Positions 43,128 through 52,179 of a DNA stretch of 64,000 bases are shown here, piece after piece. Within the stretch, counting starts at the first letter, position 1. Every line of letters starts with the position of its first letter. Below the pieces are notes generated by a model. The model made no database searches and was not told where the DNA came from. It worked only from the letters and a program-made list of their open reading frames with translations. Position numbers and translations under genes: made by a program. The DNA is from an uncultured Clostridia bacterium (GTDB lineage: Bacteria; Bacillota; Clostridia; Christensenellales; Borkfalkiaceae). The stretch is taken from contig CAKQQS010000003.1 of assembly GCA_934271255.1 (NCBI GenBank), positions 1-64,000 of the forward strand. The letters run 5' to 3'.

Positions 43128-44018
43128 ATGATCAACTTGGAATTATACAAAGTATTCTATACGGTAGCGAAAACGGGCAGTTTGACTAAGGCGGCGGAAG
43201 CGCTTTATATATCCCAGCCCGCCGTTTCGCAATCCATAAAACAGTTGGAAACGGCTTACGGCGGAAAACTGTTCAGAAGAACTCATTCGGGAATGGTTTT
43301 GACGGAAGTCGGCGGAAAACAAGTCTTTCAACTAGTCGAAAAAGCGATGAAGTTTTTAGAAACCGCCGAGTTTAAATATTCCGAATTAAACAGTTCGGCG
43401 TCGGGATTTTTAAGAATATGTTCGTCCGATATGACGATGACGAACGTTTTGCTCCCGTACGTCGAAAAATATCACCAGAAATACCCGAACGTCAATTTGG
43501 TTTTGCAAAACGGCTCGTCCAAGGAAATAGTCGGCAAAGTAATCGAAAAGAAAATCGATTTAGGGGTAGTCAATTTACCCGTCGAGGATCAACGCGTCGA
43601 CGTGTTGGACGATACGCATTTACTGCACGACGTTTTCGTTTGTTCGTCGAGATTTTCCGATTTGTTGAGCGGTGTAATACCCTTGACGATTTTAAAAGAT
43701 TATCCCCTGATAATGCTCGATACTTCGACTACGAGCCGGCAAGAAGTAACCAACTTTGCTCATTCGCACAACGTTACGTTCGTACCCGAAATCGAATGTA
43801 GCCGAATAGACATGATGATAGGTCTTGCGAAAAGCGGTATGGGTATAGCGTGCGTACCCCAAGAATACGTTAAAAAAGAACTCGACGGCGGGGAACTCAA
43901 ACTCATTAAAACCGAACCCGAACTTCCCGCAAGGTCGCTCGGCATCGTAACTCTTAAAGACGAAGTTTTGACTTTCGCCGCGAGAGAGTTTATCAACATA
44001 TTGCAAGAGGAAATATAA
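43128..44018 (+). CDS. LysR-family transcriptional regulator
   Basis: A 296-residue regulator. The winged HTH is in residues 1-60 (LYKVFYTVAKTGSLTKAAEALYISQPAVSQSIKQLE), followed by a substrate-binding domain (LRICSSDMTMTNVLLPYVEK, LVLQNGSSKEIVGKVIEKKI, GMGIACVPQEYVKKEL). Effector and targets unknown. The stop overlaps the start of the lipoprotein gene by one base (TAATG), unusual for LysR regulators, which are normally divergent from their target; the two genes are probably co-transcribed. AAAGGTGAATT precedes the ATG. Confidence 0.93.
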   Translation: MINLELYKVFYTVAKTGSLTKAAEALYISQPAVSQSIKQLETAYGGKLFRRTHSGMVLTEVGGKQVFQLVEKAMKFLETAEFKYSELNSSASGFLRICSSDMTMTNVLLPYVEKYHQKYPNVNLVLQNGSSKEIVGKVIEKKIDLGVVNLPVEDQRVDVLDDTHLLHDVFVCSSRFSDLLSGVIPLTILKDYPLIMLDTSTTSRQEVTNFAHSHNVTFVPEIECSRIDMMIGLAKSGMGIACVPQEYVKKELDGGELKLIKTEPELPARSLGIVTLKDEVLTFAAREFINILQEEI

Positions 44019-45679
44019 TGAAAAAAGGTATTTTCGTAAAAATATTCGCTTTCGCGTTATGTTTGGTTTTGGCTTTTCCTTTTTTCGCGTCTTGCGGAAA
44101 AAACGAAAAAAGAGATATGACGGACAAAGAAATCGAAAAATATTTCAACGTTTCGTCGATAGGAATGTCGCTCATTTCCGCGCCGGTCAAAATAAGTTAC
44201 GAATCGCGCGACGAAGAAACGAGCAAGAAAGTGGACGTAATTTTCGCTTTCCAGAACGCCGAGTTCTCGGGGCTTTCCAAAAAATACGACAAACCCTATA
44301 CTTCCACCGCCGTACAGGTGCAAATTATTGTCGACGGCGACGAAGAGAACGCGTCGTATATAAGTTTATTCTACGACGGACTTTATTTCAATTCCAAGTT
44401 TACCGACCTTTACGTCGCGTTCGATTTTGAAAAGTTGTTGGCGGGTTTCGGGCTGGGCACTGACGACTCCGATATAACGGATACCAAAGAAATAGACGAC
44501 ATTTTCTTCGGCGACACGGAAGCGAGCGAAGGTGGCAAAAACGACAACGACGGGTGGGCGCTTAAAGGCTACGAAGACTGTTTCGTCGGAGAAAAAGAAA
44601 ACGGCAAATGGCGCGTTAACGTCGATTTGTTAGCGATGCTGAACGTCGCGATGAAACAACATAAAGAAACGTTGGAACCTTTTTTCGACTTGCTTAAACC
44701 TTACTTGCCGAAAGGATTCGATATTAAAGACTTATCGACGTGGCGTTTACCGAAAATGAGCGCTGAGTTCGTGTTCGATAAAGGCGGCGAATTTCTTGAT
44801 TTGAAAGCGAAAATCGAACTTGCGGGCAAATCGCATTTTATCGACGCGGGTTTTTTGAAGACGGACAAGGAATGCGTTATAAAAACGGATTTCGACAAGA
44901 GCGAATACATAGACGTCGTAAACGGAATATTCCAGTCGGGCAGTCTTGATAATTTGACTAATAATCTCATCAACGTCCTTACGTGGCTCAAAAACGGTAA
45001 TTTCAGTTTCGATTTCAATACGACTTCCGTCGTAACGAACAACGTGAAATATAAAGTAGCGGGCAGGGTGAATATCGAAACGAATCTGTATTCGTTGATT
45101 GAAGACGCGCTTAAAGGATCGGAATACAGCGAGTCCGACGAAACGGCGGAGAAAGACGGTGGCGAAAAAGACAAGGGCGGTATAGACTTGTCGAAATTCG
45201 GCGATGGGCTGGAAAACGGGCTGACTCTTTCTTTTGTGGTCAACGCAGTCAATTTGTTGAAAGATATTTTGGCTAAAACGGACTTTATATTTACTTTCGA
45301 CTTGATTAAGTACGACGAAAACGACAAACCGCTACGCGAACTCAAAGGCTTTAAAGTAAAAGTGCTGAACGGTCAGGTATCGCCCGTCGACTTAAACAAC
45401 GGCGCGGTAAAGGTTTTGGACGAAAACGACAAACATTACGGCAGAGAGTTTTTGTACGCCGACAGATACGAACAATTCCACGGCGATTTAGTTAAATCGA
45501 TAGAAGCCTTTTTGATGTTCGATTTCCTTGACGGCTACGTTCAGATAGTCAGCGAACTTAACAGCATTAAACTCGAAATAACGGAATCGGGACTCGTCAA
45601 ACTCGTTTTGAACGAAGGCGAAAAAGAAGAGTTTTTCTTTGAAATAACCGCATTCGACACGGTCGCCCCGATAAAATAA
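44018..45679 (+). CDS. Lipoprotein of unknown function, 553 residues
   Basis: The signal peptide ends in the lipobox FASCG near residue 27, so the protein is anchored on the outer face of the membrane. The rest is strongly charged and beta-rich, with repeated FDF/KLLAGFG-type segments and no domain I recognise. A Glu/Lys/Gly-rich linker (DETAEKDGGEKDKGG) near residue 370 separates two parts. It starts at the LysR stop. Paired LPPxxFDIK-like segments might indicate an LppX/LolA-type lipid-binding fold, but this is speculative. Confidence 0.75.
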   Translation: MKKGIFVKIFAFALCLVLAFPFFASCGKNEKRDMTDKEIEKYFNVSSIGMSLISAPVKISYESRDEETSKKVDVIFAFQNAEFSGLSKKYDKPYTSTAVQVQIIVDGDEENASYISLFYDGLYFNSKFTDLYVAFDFEKLLAGFGLGTDDSDITDTKEIDDIFFGDTEASEGGKNDNDGWALKGYEDCFVGEKENGKWRVNVDLLAMLNVAMKQHKETLEPFFDLLKPYLPKGFDIKDLSTWRLPKMSAEFVFDKGGEFLDLKAKIELAGKSHFIDAGFLKTDKECVIKTDFDKSEYIDVVNGIFQSGSLDNLTNNLINVLTWLKNGNFSFDFNTTSVVTNNVKYKVAGRVNIETNLYSLIEDALKGSEYSESDETAEKDGGEKDKGGIDLSKFGDGLENGLTLSFVVNAVNLLKDILAKTDFIFTFDLIKYDENDKPLRELKGFKVKVLNGQVSPVDLNNGAVKVLDENDKHYGREFLYADRYEQFHGDLVKSIEAFLMFDFLDGYVQIVSELNSIKLEITESGLVKLVLNEGEKEEFFFEITAFDTVAPIK

Positions 45680-45757
45680 ACGCCGTAAACGAAAAACTAC
45701 GGGCATACGCGAAACGTCAGTAACGAAAAAATACGGACGATTACAAAAACGCTTGTA

Positions 45758-45798
45758 AAAAGCCGCCCCGAGCGAAATGCTCGGGGCGGCTGTGTTTT
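45758..45798. terminator. Bidirectional terminator between lipoprotein and tmcAL genes
   Basis: A 13-bp perfect stem (45761-45773 with 45779-45791), loop GAAAT. Plus-strand flank is GTGTTTTTG; minus-strand flank is TTTTTAC. It serves two convergent transcription units. Confidence 0.88.
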
Positions 45799-45814
45799 TG
45801 CGGTATATTCCGTA

Positions 45815-46990
45815 TTATTTCTGCGATATCTCGGTTGCGAACTCGTTGACTCTCGAATCGGTGAACAGCGAGTATAAGCGGCAAGAAAGGGTGTCTACGG
45901 CGAAAACTTTTTTTGCCGTGCCCGACAACGAATAGTCGCTTTTTCGTGTTAAAAACGGGTATTTAGCCTTGTTTTTCAGTTCGCCGATAAGTTCCAGCCC
46001 TTTTTTGTTTGCGGCAAGAACTTTAAAGTAAAGCGCGTCGTCAAGACCGTCTTTGACAAGCCCGTTCGTAATTTTCAAAAGGTTGGCTACGCATATTCGT
46101 CTTATTCTCGTTTCGGTATACCGTTTGGTGATGATTTTGCTTAAAGCGGTATCGAAATGCGTGTTGACTTCGCACAAATATTTGATACGGTTTTCAAGAC
46201 CTTCCGTGCAATCGGGGACTTTTTTCATATCTTCCGTATCGCTCGTTAAAATGTTCGTCATAAGCGGTTTGTCCATGTTCGGCAAGGCGTCGGGTAAATC
46301 TTCGTAAACGTAATCGGGGACTACGCTTTTTAGTTTTCCTTTACGTGTATTGCCGATAGCCGCCCGTATAGAACTTGCCGACGTGAGTTTTTTGTACAGA
46401 GTATCGTCGTTGTGTTTTGCGTCGCGAAGAAGGGGTACTATTTCTATATCGGCGTTGTTTTTGATTATCGCTTTCGTGTATTCGAGTCCCAAAATATTGT
46501 TGGGATTTTCAAATAATTCCGAGTTGAACCCGTCGGGGTTGAGCGACTTTAAGGCAAGGTATTTCGCCCTTACCAAAGACTCTCCGTTATTAAGGTATTC
46601 TTTGATTAACGACTTGAACTCTTTGCTTTCGTTCAAAAGGTATTTTGCGTTGGTTTTAAAGGATTCCACGTCGCCCGATTCCGCTCCGAAACAAAACGAG
46701 CAGGGAACGTTCAAAGCGTTCATCAACTTAACCGCGCCCGAAGAAAACGTTTCGGCGTTGCCTACGGCGAACACCGACGGCAATTCTATAACCAAATCCG
46801 CCCCGCCTTTGATTCCCCAGACCGCGCGGGTATATTTATCTGCGACGGCAAGATCGCCGCGCTGAACGAAATTACCGCTCATAAAGACGATTGTGTAATC
46901 GGGCTTGATATTTTCTTTGATAAAATCCAAATGTTTTATATGCCCGTTATGAAAAGGGTTGTATTCGCATACGGTTGTGGCAATTTTCAT
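45815..46990 (-). CDS. tmcAL: tRNA(Met) cytidine acetate ligase TmcAL
   Basis: A 391-residue nucleotidyltransferase-like enzyme (YlbM family) that activates acetate with ATP to make N4-acetylcytidine in elongator tRNA-Met. The N-terminal HxGH motif is EYNPFHNGHIKHLDFI, and FMSGNFVQRGDLAVADKYTRA and GADLVIELPSVFAVGNAETF are diagnostic. RNA-binding helices fill the C-terminal half. AGGAG lies before the ATG. It is divergent from pta, an enzyme of acetate metabolism, which is suggestive but may be coincidental. Confidence 0.93.
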   Translation of the reverse strand: MKIATTVCEYNPFHNGHIKHLDFIKENIKPDYTIVFMSGNFVQRGDLAVADKYTRAVWGIKGGADLVIELPSVFAVGNAETFSSGAVKLMNALNVPCSFCFGAESGDVESFKTNAKYLLNESKEFKSLIKEYLNNGESLVRAKYLALKSLNPDGFNSELFENPNNILGLEYTKAIIKNNADIEIVPLLRDAKHNDDTLYKKLTSASSIRAAIGNTRKGKLKSVVPDYVYEDLPDALPNMDKPLMTNILTSDTEDMKKVPDCTEGLENRIKYLCEVNTHFDTALSKIITKRYTETRIRRICVANLLKITNGLVKDGLDDALYFKVLAANKKGLELIGELKNKAKYPFLTRKSDYSLSGTAKKVFAVDTLSCRLYSLFTDSRVNEFATEISQK

Positions 46991-47042
46991 AAAAAACTCC
47001 TAAAAAACAGTCAATGTTATTTACTTTTTCAAGCAATTAAGG

Positions 47043-47074
47043 TATAATATCTATTGTTTGTATTTATACAAACA
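47043..47074 (+). promoter_or_regulatory. Pta promoter -10 with adjacent palindrome
   Basis: TATAAT (47043-47048) has no good -35. Six bases later TGTTTGTA-TTTA-TACAAACA forms a perfect 20-base palindrome (47055-47074) covering the likely transcription start, an arrangement typical of a repressor site. An overlapping TTGT-N10-ACAA recalls Rex sites, but the inner bases do not fit the Rex consensus well. Confidence 0.5.
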
Positions 47075-47121
47075 TTTTACACTATTTACGAAAAATAATC
47101 AAATCAAAATAAGGAGATATC

Positions 47122-48153
47122 ATGACAAAGGTTTTAGAAAACATTAAAAAGAGATCTTCTGCTCTTTGTAAAACCATCGTTCTTCCCGAAGGGGAAGACA
47201 ATCGCGTAGTACGCGCGGCGGCGCAGTGCGTTAAAGAAAATATCGCAAAGATAGTTCTTTTGGGTAACGCCGAACAAATCAAAAAGGACAACCCCGACGT
47301 AGATTTGACGGGCGTCGTCATAATCGATCCCGTAACGAACGGCAAGACGGACGAGTACGCAAAACTTCTCTATACGTTAAGAGAAGGCAAAATCAACAAA
47401 AAAACGGGCGCTCCCGAATATGCCGCGGTAGAAGACGCAAGAGCGTATATTTTGAAAGACTACACGATGTACGGCGCGTTGATGCTTAAACTCGACGACG
47501 TCGACGGAATGGTTTCGGGCGCGTGCCACTCGACCGCGAACACGCTCCGTCCGGGACTCCAAGTAATAAAAACTTCTAAAACCGTACCTATCGTATCGGC
47601 GTACTTTCTGATGATTGCGCCCGAATGCGGTAACGAATATTGCGAAGACGGTTGCTACATATACGCCGATTCGGGACTTAACCAGAACCCGACGAGCGAA
47701 GAACTCGTATATATCGCTAAATCGTCTGCGGACAGCGCGAGAGCGATTGCGGGTATAGAACCCAGAATAGCGTTTATTTCTCACTCTACGAAAGGCAGCG
47801 CAAGGCACGCCGACGTCGATAAAGTGGTAGATGCGGTAAAATGTTTCAAAGAAGCGTATCCCGACGAAAAGGCGGACGGCGAACTTCAATTCGACGCGGC
47901 TATCGTTCCCGACGTAGCGGCTTCCAAGGCGCCGAACTCACCCGTTGCGGGGCATGCCAACGTGCTGATATTCCCCGATTTGGACGCGGGCAACAGCAAC
48001 TATAAAAACACGGAAAGATTAGGGCATTTCCAAGCGATAGGACCGCTTTGTCAAGGTCTTGCGAAACCCATTAACGATTTGTCAAGGGGTTGCCATACGG
48101 AAGATATTGTCGCCGCGGTAGCGATTACGGCAATTCAAACGCAAATAAAATAA
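47122..48153 (+). CDS. pta: Phosphate acetyltransferase
   Basis: A 343-residue enzyme converting acetyl-CoA and phosphate to acetyl phosphate. KTIVLPEGEDNRVVRAAAQC, DDVDGMVSGACHSTANTLRPGLQ, FISHSTKGSARHADVDKVVDA and the C-terminal ANVLIFPDLDAGNSNYKNTERLGHFQAIGPLCQGL are characteristic. It is the short form without the N-terminal DRTGG regulatory domain. AAGGAGATATC precedes the ATG. It is followed by ackA after 20 bases, forming the acetate and ATP-yielding end of fermentation. Confidence 0.97.
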   Translation: MTKVLENIKKRSSALCKTIVLPEGEDNRVVRAAAQCVKENIAKIVLLGNAEQIKKDNPDVDLTGVVIIDPVTNGKTDEYAKLLYTLREGKINKKTGAPEYAAVEDARAYILKDYTMYGALMLKLDDVDGMVSGACHSTANTLRPGLQVIKTSKTVPIVSAYFLMIAPECGNEYCEDGCYIYADSGLNQNPTSEELVYIAKSSADSARAIAGIEPRIAFISHSTKGSARHADVDKVVDAVKCFKEAYPDEKADGELQFDAAIVPDVAASKAPNSPVAGHANVLIFPDLDAGNSNYKNTERLGHFQAIGPLCQGLAKPINDLSRGCHTEDIVAAVAITAIQTQIK

Positions 48154-48173
48154 AATCAAAAGGGGTAAGAATT

Positions 48174-49364
48174 ATGAAGATTTTGGTAGTAAACGCAGGC
48201 AGTTCGTCGCTTAAATATCAACTTATCGATATGGAAACGGAACAGGCAATAGCAAAAGGCGGCTGCGAAAGAATAGGTATCGACGGCTCGTTTTTAAAAC
48301 ATAAATCGGCAAAAGGGGAAGTCGTCATCGAATCGCCCATGCCCACGCATAAAGAAGCGATTTCGCTCGTATTGAACACGTTGACGAGCAAAGAAAACGG
48401 GGTTATTTCTTCTATGGACGAAATCGACGCGGTAGGACACAGAGTCGTCCACAGCGCGGAAGACTTTAATTGCTCGGTCGTTTTGACGCCGGAAGTTTTG
48501 GATATTTGTAAAAAGAACACGGAACTCGCTCCTTTACACCAACCCGCAAACCTTATCGGGATAGAAGCGTGCAAGTCGGTTATGCCAAACACTCCGATGG
48601 TAGGCGTGTTCGATACGGCGTTCCATTCGACGATGCCCGACTACGCGTATATGTACGCGCTCCCGTACGAGTATTACACGGACTACAAAGTAAGAAGATA
48701 CGGTTTTCACGGTACCAGCCATAAATACGTTTCGGGCGTTTGCGCGGAATATTTAGGTAGAACCGACCTTAAAATCGTAACGTGCCATTTGGGCAACGGC
48801 TCGTCGATGAGCGCGGTGGTAAACGGCAAAGTTATAGATACGTCGATGGGCTTTACGCCGCTTGCGGGCGTTCCTATGGGAACGAGATCGGGGGACGTGG
48901 ATCCTGCGGTAGTCGAATATCTTACGGGTAAACTCAATAAGTCCGTAGGCGAAGTGCTGAATATTTTAAACAAAAAATCGGGCGTTTCGGGAATAAGCGG
49001 AGTATCGAGCGATTTCAGAGATTTGAGAGCGGCTAAGGAAAGCGGCAACGACAGAGCAAGACTCGCGCTCGATATGTTTACGTATAACGTAAAGAAATAC
49101 ATAGGCGCGTACGTCGCCGCTATGGGCGGAGTCGACGCGATAGTATTTACTGCGGGTATCGGCGAACACGACGAACACGTCAGAGCAAGTTCGGTCGAAG
49201 GTTTGGAATATATGGGCGTTAAACTCGACGAGAAAAAGAACTTGGAGCGTTTCGACGGTCCCGTTCACGAAATACAAGCGGACGACAGCAAGGTTAAGAT
49301 TTTGGTAATTCCCACTAACGAAGAACTCGTTATCGCAAGGGAAACAATGGATTTGGTAAAATAA
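48174..49364 (+). CDS. ackA: Acetate kinase
   Basis: A 396-residue enzyme making ATP and acetate from acetyl phosphate. The start MKILVVNAGSSSLKYQLIDM, VFDTAFHSTMPDYAYMYALP, RRYGFHGTSHKYVS and HLGNGSSMSAVVNGKVIDTS with catalytic residues are the family signatures; the C-terminal IPTNEELVIARET is also conserved. I place the start at 48174, with AGGGGTAAG upstream; an in-frame extension to 48090 runs back into pta and has no family support. Works with Pta and, metabolically, with the H2-evolving hydrogenase at 34954-39094. Confidence 0.97.
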   Translation: MKILVVNAGSSSLKYQLIDMETEQAIAKGGCERIGIDGSFLKHKSAKGEVVIESPMPTHKEAISLVLNTLTSKENGVISSMDEIDAVGHRVVHSAEDFNCSVVLTPEVLDICKKNTELAPLHQPANLIGIEACKSVMPNTPMVGVFDTAFHSTMPDYAYMYALPYEYYTDYKVRRYGFHGTSHKYVSGVCAEYLGRTDLKIVTCHLGNGSSMSAVVNGKVIDTSMGFTPLAGVPMGTRSGDVDPAVVEYLTGKLNKSVGEVLNILNKKSGVSGISGVSSDFRDLRAAKESGNDRARLALDMFTYNVKKYIGAYVAAMGGVDAIVFTAGIGEHDEHVRASSVEGLEYMGVKLDEKKNLERFDGPVHEIQADDSKVKILVIPTNEELVIARETMDLVK

Positions 49365-49380
49365 CTATCGGTAGGTTTTT

Positions 49381-49824
49381 ATGGAGTATTTGAAACCCGA
49401 AAAAAAAGCGATATGGTTTGCTTTATTGACTCATCTTCCGCTCGCGTTGATAGCGGAAGGCGGTCTTGGCGTCGCTATATATTTTTCAGGTGTTTTGCAA
49501 GGCGTCGCGCCGTTTTTGTATACCGTTATCGCAATCGCCATGACGGTTATCGCGTACGTAGGCATAGCGCGTCCTGTTTTGCTTTGCAATACTTATCGGA
49601 TAAGAGTCGAAAAGAGTTACGTCGAAATATGCTATCGCGCTATCGGCGAACACTGTTCGATTACTCCGTTGCACGGAAAAACCGAATACGAAATAAAAAA
49701 ATACCCGCTGTTTAAAACAATGTACAGGGTGATACTGAAAAACGGCGGACATAAGTTCGTCGTCAGGTATTTATCGCAAAAAGACACGGAAACGTTAAAG
49801 GAGACGATCGATGACAGAGATTAA
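49381..49824 (+). CDS. Small membrane protein with bacterial PH-like domain (YdbS-like)
   Basis: A 147-residue protein. Two membrane segments occupy residues ~12-60 (WFALLTHLPLALIAEGGLG, LYTVIAIAMTVIAYVGIA), followed by a short cytoplasmic beta-rich domain (NTYRIRVEKSYVEICYRAIG) resembling bPH2. The pairing with a larger multi-domain relative that starts inside its 3' end (14-base overlap) recalls the ydbS-ydbT pair of Bacillus. Function of such pairs is poorly known. The ribosome-binding site (TAGGTTTTT) is weak. Confidence 0.7.
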   Translation: MEYLKPEKKAIWFALLTHLPLALIAEGGLGVAIYFSGVLQGVAPFLYTVIAIAMTVIAYVGIARPVLLCNTYRIRVEKSYVEICYRAIGEHCSITPLHGKTEYEIKKYPLFKTMYRVILKNGGHKFVVRYLSQKDTETLKETIDDRD

Positions 49825-51154
49825 ACAAAGTCGTTATTTGTTCGTATGGTATATCGTCGGATTCGTCATATTGTCTTTCGTGGCGTGTTTGCTTATCTTG
49901 AACTTATGTACGATAAACATAGCGGAAATTACGGAACTAGAACTCCTTTGCGCGTTTATGCTGTCTGTGGGGATAGACATACCCGTTGCGTTATACACGA
50001 AATATCTGTACGAAAAAAAGACGGCTAAACTGTACGACGACAGAATAGAGTTCGCCGGAAAAGTAATTAAATATAAAGACGTTTTGGACGTAAATATCGA
50101 CTCTACGCTTCTTCGTAACGTCAGTAAAGTTACCATTCACTCGGACAAAGAACAAATACAACTCGTGTTAAACTCTTTCGGTTTTACGACCTTGTTTGAA
50201 ACTATGCCGGGGATGAAAACGGGACTTGACGGACAACCCGCCGACAAAATTAAACTCGAAAGGAAATCCGCAGTCGATACGATGACTATCGGCGTTCTGA
50301 ACTTAATGTTGTACCTTACCATTGCTTTGGGTATTATGGTTACGGTAATTCTTACGTTCCGCCAACACGCCGGGTCGCAGATAGTAGCCGACTTCGACAG
50401 GGGTTACGTCTGGAAATCCGCGATAGGCGTGTGGGTAGTCGTAATGGCGGTAAAACTTATTTCCTACGTCGTCGTCAGGCAGAAATATTATAATTACAGC
50501 CTTAACTTTTACGAAGACAATATGGTCGTCGTATTCGGTAAAAAAATACTTAATAACAGAGAAGTTAAAATCGCCAACGTAAACGCCGTTTTGATTAAAC
50601 AAAGTTTAGTCGCCAAGATTTCGGGCAGATATAAACTTAAACTCATCACGGACGAAGTCGGCAGCGGCGTAAACGATTTCGATTATTTTCCGTACTTGTT
50701 GACGGAAGAAGAAAAAGACACGGTGCTGAAATATCTTTTAGGCGAAAACGCCGTCGAGTGCGAACTCGTCAGGTCGTCGCCGAGATCGTACGTTAAATCT
50801 TTGATTATCGGCGCGTGCTTAACCGCTCTTATCGTGTTTGTTTCCGCTTATTACTCGTGGACGTTTTTAATGACGCTTATACCTTTATGGTATACTCTTA
50901 CGGTAGTAATGGTTAACAAGAAATACGCGTTTGTAGGCGAAAATCTGGGCGTCGTGGGGTACGGTTTTACGTCGAACACGCTGTATTATAAGGTCAACAA
51001 AATAGAAAGCATCGAAGGGGACAGAGACGTAGTGGACAAGGCGTTGAGAACGTATATGACTATGATATATTTCTACGGATACAAAGAACAAATATTCATA
51101 GGCAGTTTTGACAAACAATTATTCCATACGTTGTCGTCCAAATTAAAAAAATAA
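49811..51154 (+). CDS. Multi-domain bacterial PH-domain membrane protein (YdbT-like)
   Basis: A 447-residue membrane protein with two N-terminal helices, a first PH-like domain (KTAKLYDDRIEFAGKVIKYK), further helices near 160-220, a second PH-like segment (YNYSLNFYEDNMVVVFGKKI), helices near 330-365 and a third (YAFVGENLGVVGYGFTSNTL). The arrangement of two-helix hairpins alternating with bPH2 domains matches YdbT. It overlaps the preceding small gene, so the products likely form a complex. Role unknown. Confidence 0.75.
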   Translation: MTEIKQSRYLFVWYIVGFVILSFVACLLILNLCTINIAEITELELLCAFMLSVGIDIPVALYTKYLYEKKTAKLYDDRIEFAGKVIKYKDVLDVNIDSTLLRNVSKVTIHSDKEQIQLVLNSFGFTTLFETMPGMKTGLDGQPADKIKLERKSAVDTMTIGVLNLMLYLTIALGIMVTVILTFRQHAGSQIVADFDRGYVWKSAIGVWVVVMAVKLISYVVVRQKYYNYSLNFYEDNMVVVFGKKILNNREVKIANVNAVLIKQSLVAKISGRYKLKLITDEVGSGVNDFDYFPYLLTEEEKDTVLKYLLGENAVECELVRSSPRSYVKSLIIGACLTALIVFVSAYYSWTFLMTLIPLWYTLTVVMVNKKYAFVGENLGVVGYGFTSNTLYYKVNKIESIEGDRDVVDKALRTYMTMIYFYGYKEQIFIGSFDKQLFHTLSSKLKK

Positions 51155-51164
51155 GTTTAAATCG

Positions 51165-51193
51165 TTGACATTAGTTCGCAAATATAGTAAAAT
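51165..51193 (+). promoter_or_regulatory. Promoter of yceD-rpmF
   Basis: TTGACA, 17 bases, TAAAAT, 12 bases before the start codon of the DUF177 gene. It would give a very short leader. Confidence 0.75.
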
Positions 51194-51205
51194 AGGTAGG
51201 CTACT

Positions 51206-51613
51206 ATGAAAATAGACGTAAACAAAATAAGAAGACTCGGCAAAACGGAAGAAAGTTTTTCGTTTCTTTATATGCCGAATAACGAAATAATAGATTTACC
51301 TAACGCGGCGTTTGAAAAAGAAACGGAAGTAGAAGGTACGGTTTATTTGAGCGACGACGGAAATGCGTTCGTTAAAGGCGAGATAACGTTTTATTTGGTA
51401 GGCGAGTGTTCTAGATGCTTAAAGCAAGCGAAAGCGACGGTTAGTATCCCTTTTGAAGAAAATTATACCAAACTCGGCGACGACGGGAGTTACCCGATTT
51501 TGCGCGGAACGGTAGATTTGACGAAAGCGGTTGACGACAATATAATTATGAATATGCCCATGAAACTTCTATGCAGTTCAGATTGCGAGGGCATATCTTA
51601 CAAAAGCGAATAA
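51206..51613 (+). CDS. YceD/DUF177 family protein
   Basis: A 135-residue protein of the DUF177 family, linked with large-subunit rRNA or ribosome accumulation in bacteria and plants. The conserved segment is GEITFYLVGECSRCLKQAKATVSIPFEENYT with the C..C pair, plus a C-terminal SSDCEGI. It precedes rpmF by 28 bases, the canonical gene order across bacteria. The start has AGGTAGGCTACT upstream. Confidence 0.92.
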   Translation: MKIDVNKIRRLGKTEESFSFLYMPNNEIIDLPNAAFEKETEVEGTVYLSDDGNAFVKGEITFYLVGECSRCLKQAKATVSIPFEENYTKLGDDGSYPILRGTVDLTKAVDDNIIMNMPMKLLCSSDCEGISYKSE

Positions 51614-51641
51614 CGCTAATAACTCATAGAGGAGAAATATT

Positions 51642-51839
51642 ATGGCAGTACAAAAAAGTAAACATTCAAAAGCAAAGACAAACGCAAGATTTGCAAACAA
51701 CTCAAAGGTAACGGCGCCCGCGCTTGTCGAGTGTCCGCAATGCCATGAACTTAAAGTCGCGCATCAAGTATGCAAAAAATGCGGTTACTACGACGGTAAG
51801 GTCGTTGTAAACGTAGAAGACAAAAAGAAGGCAGACTAA
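51642..51839 (+). CDS. rpmF: Ribosomal protein bL32, zinc-binding form
   Basis: A 65-residue 50S subunit protein. MAVQKSKHSKAKTNARFAN is the basic N-terminus. The zinc ribbon is intact (CPQCHELKVAHQVCKKCGYY, four Cys), so this is the C+ form. AGAGGAGAAATATT precedes the ATG. Confidence 0.96.
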   Translation: MAVQKSKHSKAKTNARFANNSKVTAPALVECPQCHELKVAHQVCKKCGYYDGKVVVNVEDKKKAD

Positions 51840-51864
51840 TTTAGTTTTATAATCCGATTAAAAG

Positions 51865-51895
51865 AAGCAGGAGTATTTATACGCCCTGCTTTTTT
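51865..51895 (+). terminator. Terminator of yceD-rpmF
   Basis: AAGCAGG pairs with CCTGCTT, with an inner GTA-TTTA-TAC hairpin, followed by TTTT, 26 bases after rpmF. Confidence 0.8.
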
Positions 51896-52179
51896 GCGTA
51901 TTAAAAATGACGCCAACTTTAAACCGCAACCCGTTCGGGCTGCGGTTTATTCATAAAACGTGCATATATTCGTCAAATATAAATATTTTTAAAGCAAACT
52001 ATAAGTATAAACGATAACGAAAGTATAAAAATGCAGCAAAAACGATAGTAAATTATAAATATTTATGATATAATGTAACAAAAAATATACATAGCGATGG
52101 CGAATGTCGGCTAGCAGAAACATACTTTTTTATTACAGAGGGAAAGGGCGGTAACCGTAAAGGTTGCCGTCCTTTCTTG
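51896..52179. other. Gene-free spacer between rpmF and the ABC permease gene
   Basis: The spacer contains a second hairpin at 51921-51948 (AAACCGCA...TGCGGTTT with inner CCCG-TT-CGGG), an AT-rich stretch with TATAAT at 52069-52074 lacking a -35, and a strong hairpin at 52142-52176 whose plus-strand flank is T-rich. No coding frame is convincing. Confidence 0.5.
52142..52176 (+). terminator. Hairpin terminator next to the ABC permease stop codon
   Basis: GAAAGGGCGGTAACC pairs with GGTTGCCGTCCTTTC (15 bp with two G-U pairs), loop GTAAA, then TTGTCATTTTATTTT on the plus strand. The minus-strand flank has no T-run, although the minus-strand operon ends just beside it. It could stop a plus-strand transcript from the spacer or act on both. 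Confidence 0.65.

Noticed and set aside
48090..48173. N-terminal extension of acetate kinase
   Set aside because: The extension overlaps pta in another frame, lacks family similarity, and the ATG at 48174 has a ribosome-binding site and the conserved MKILVVNAGSSS start.
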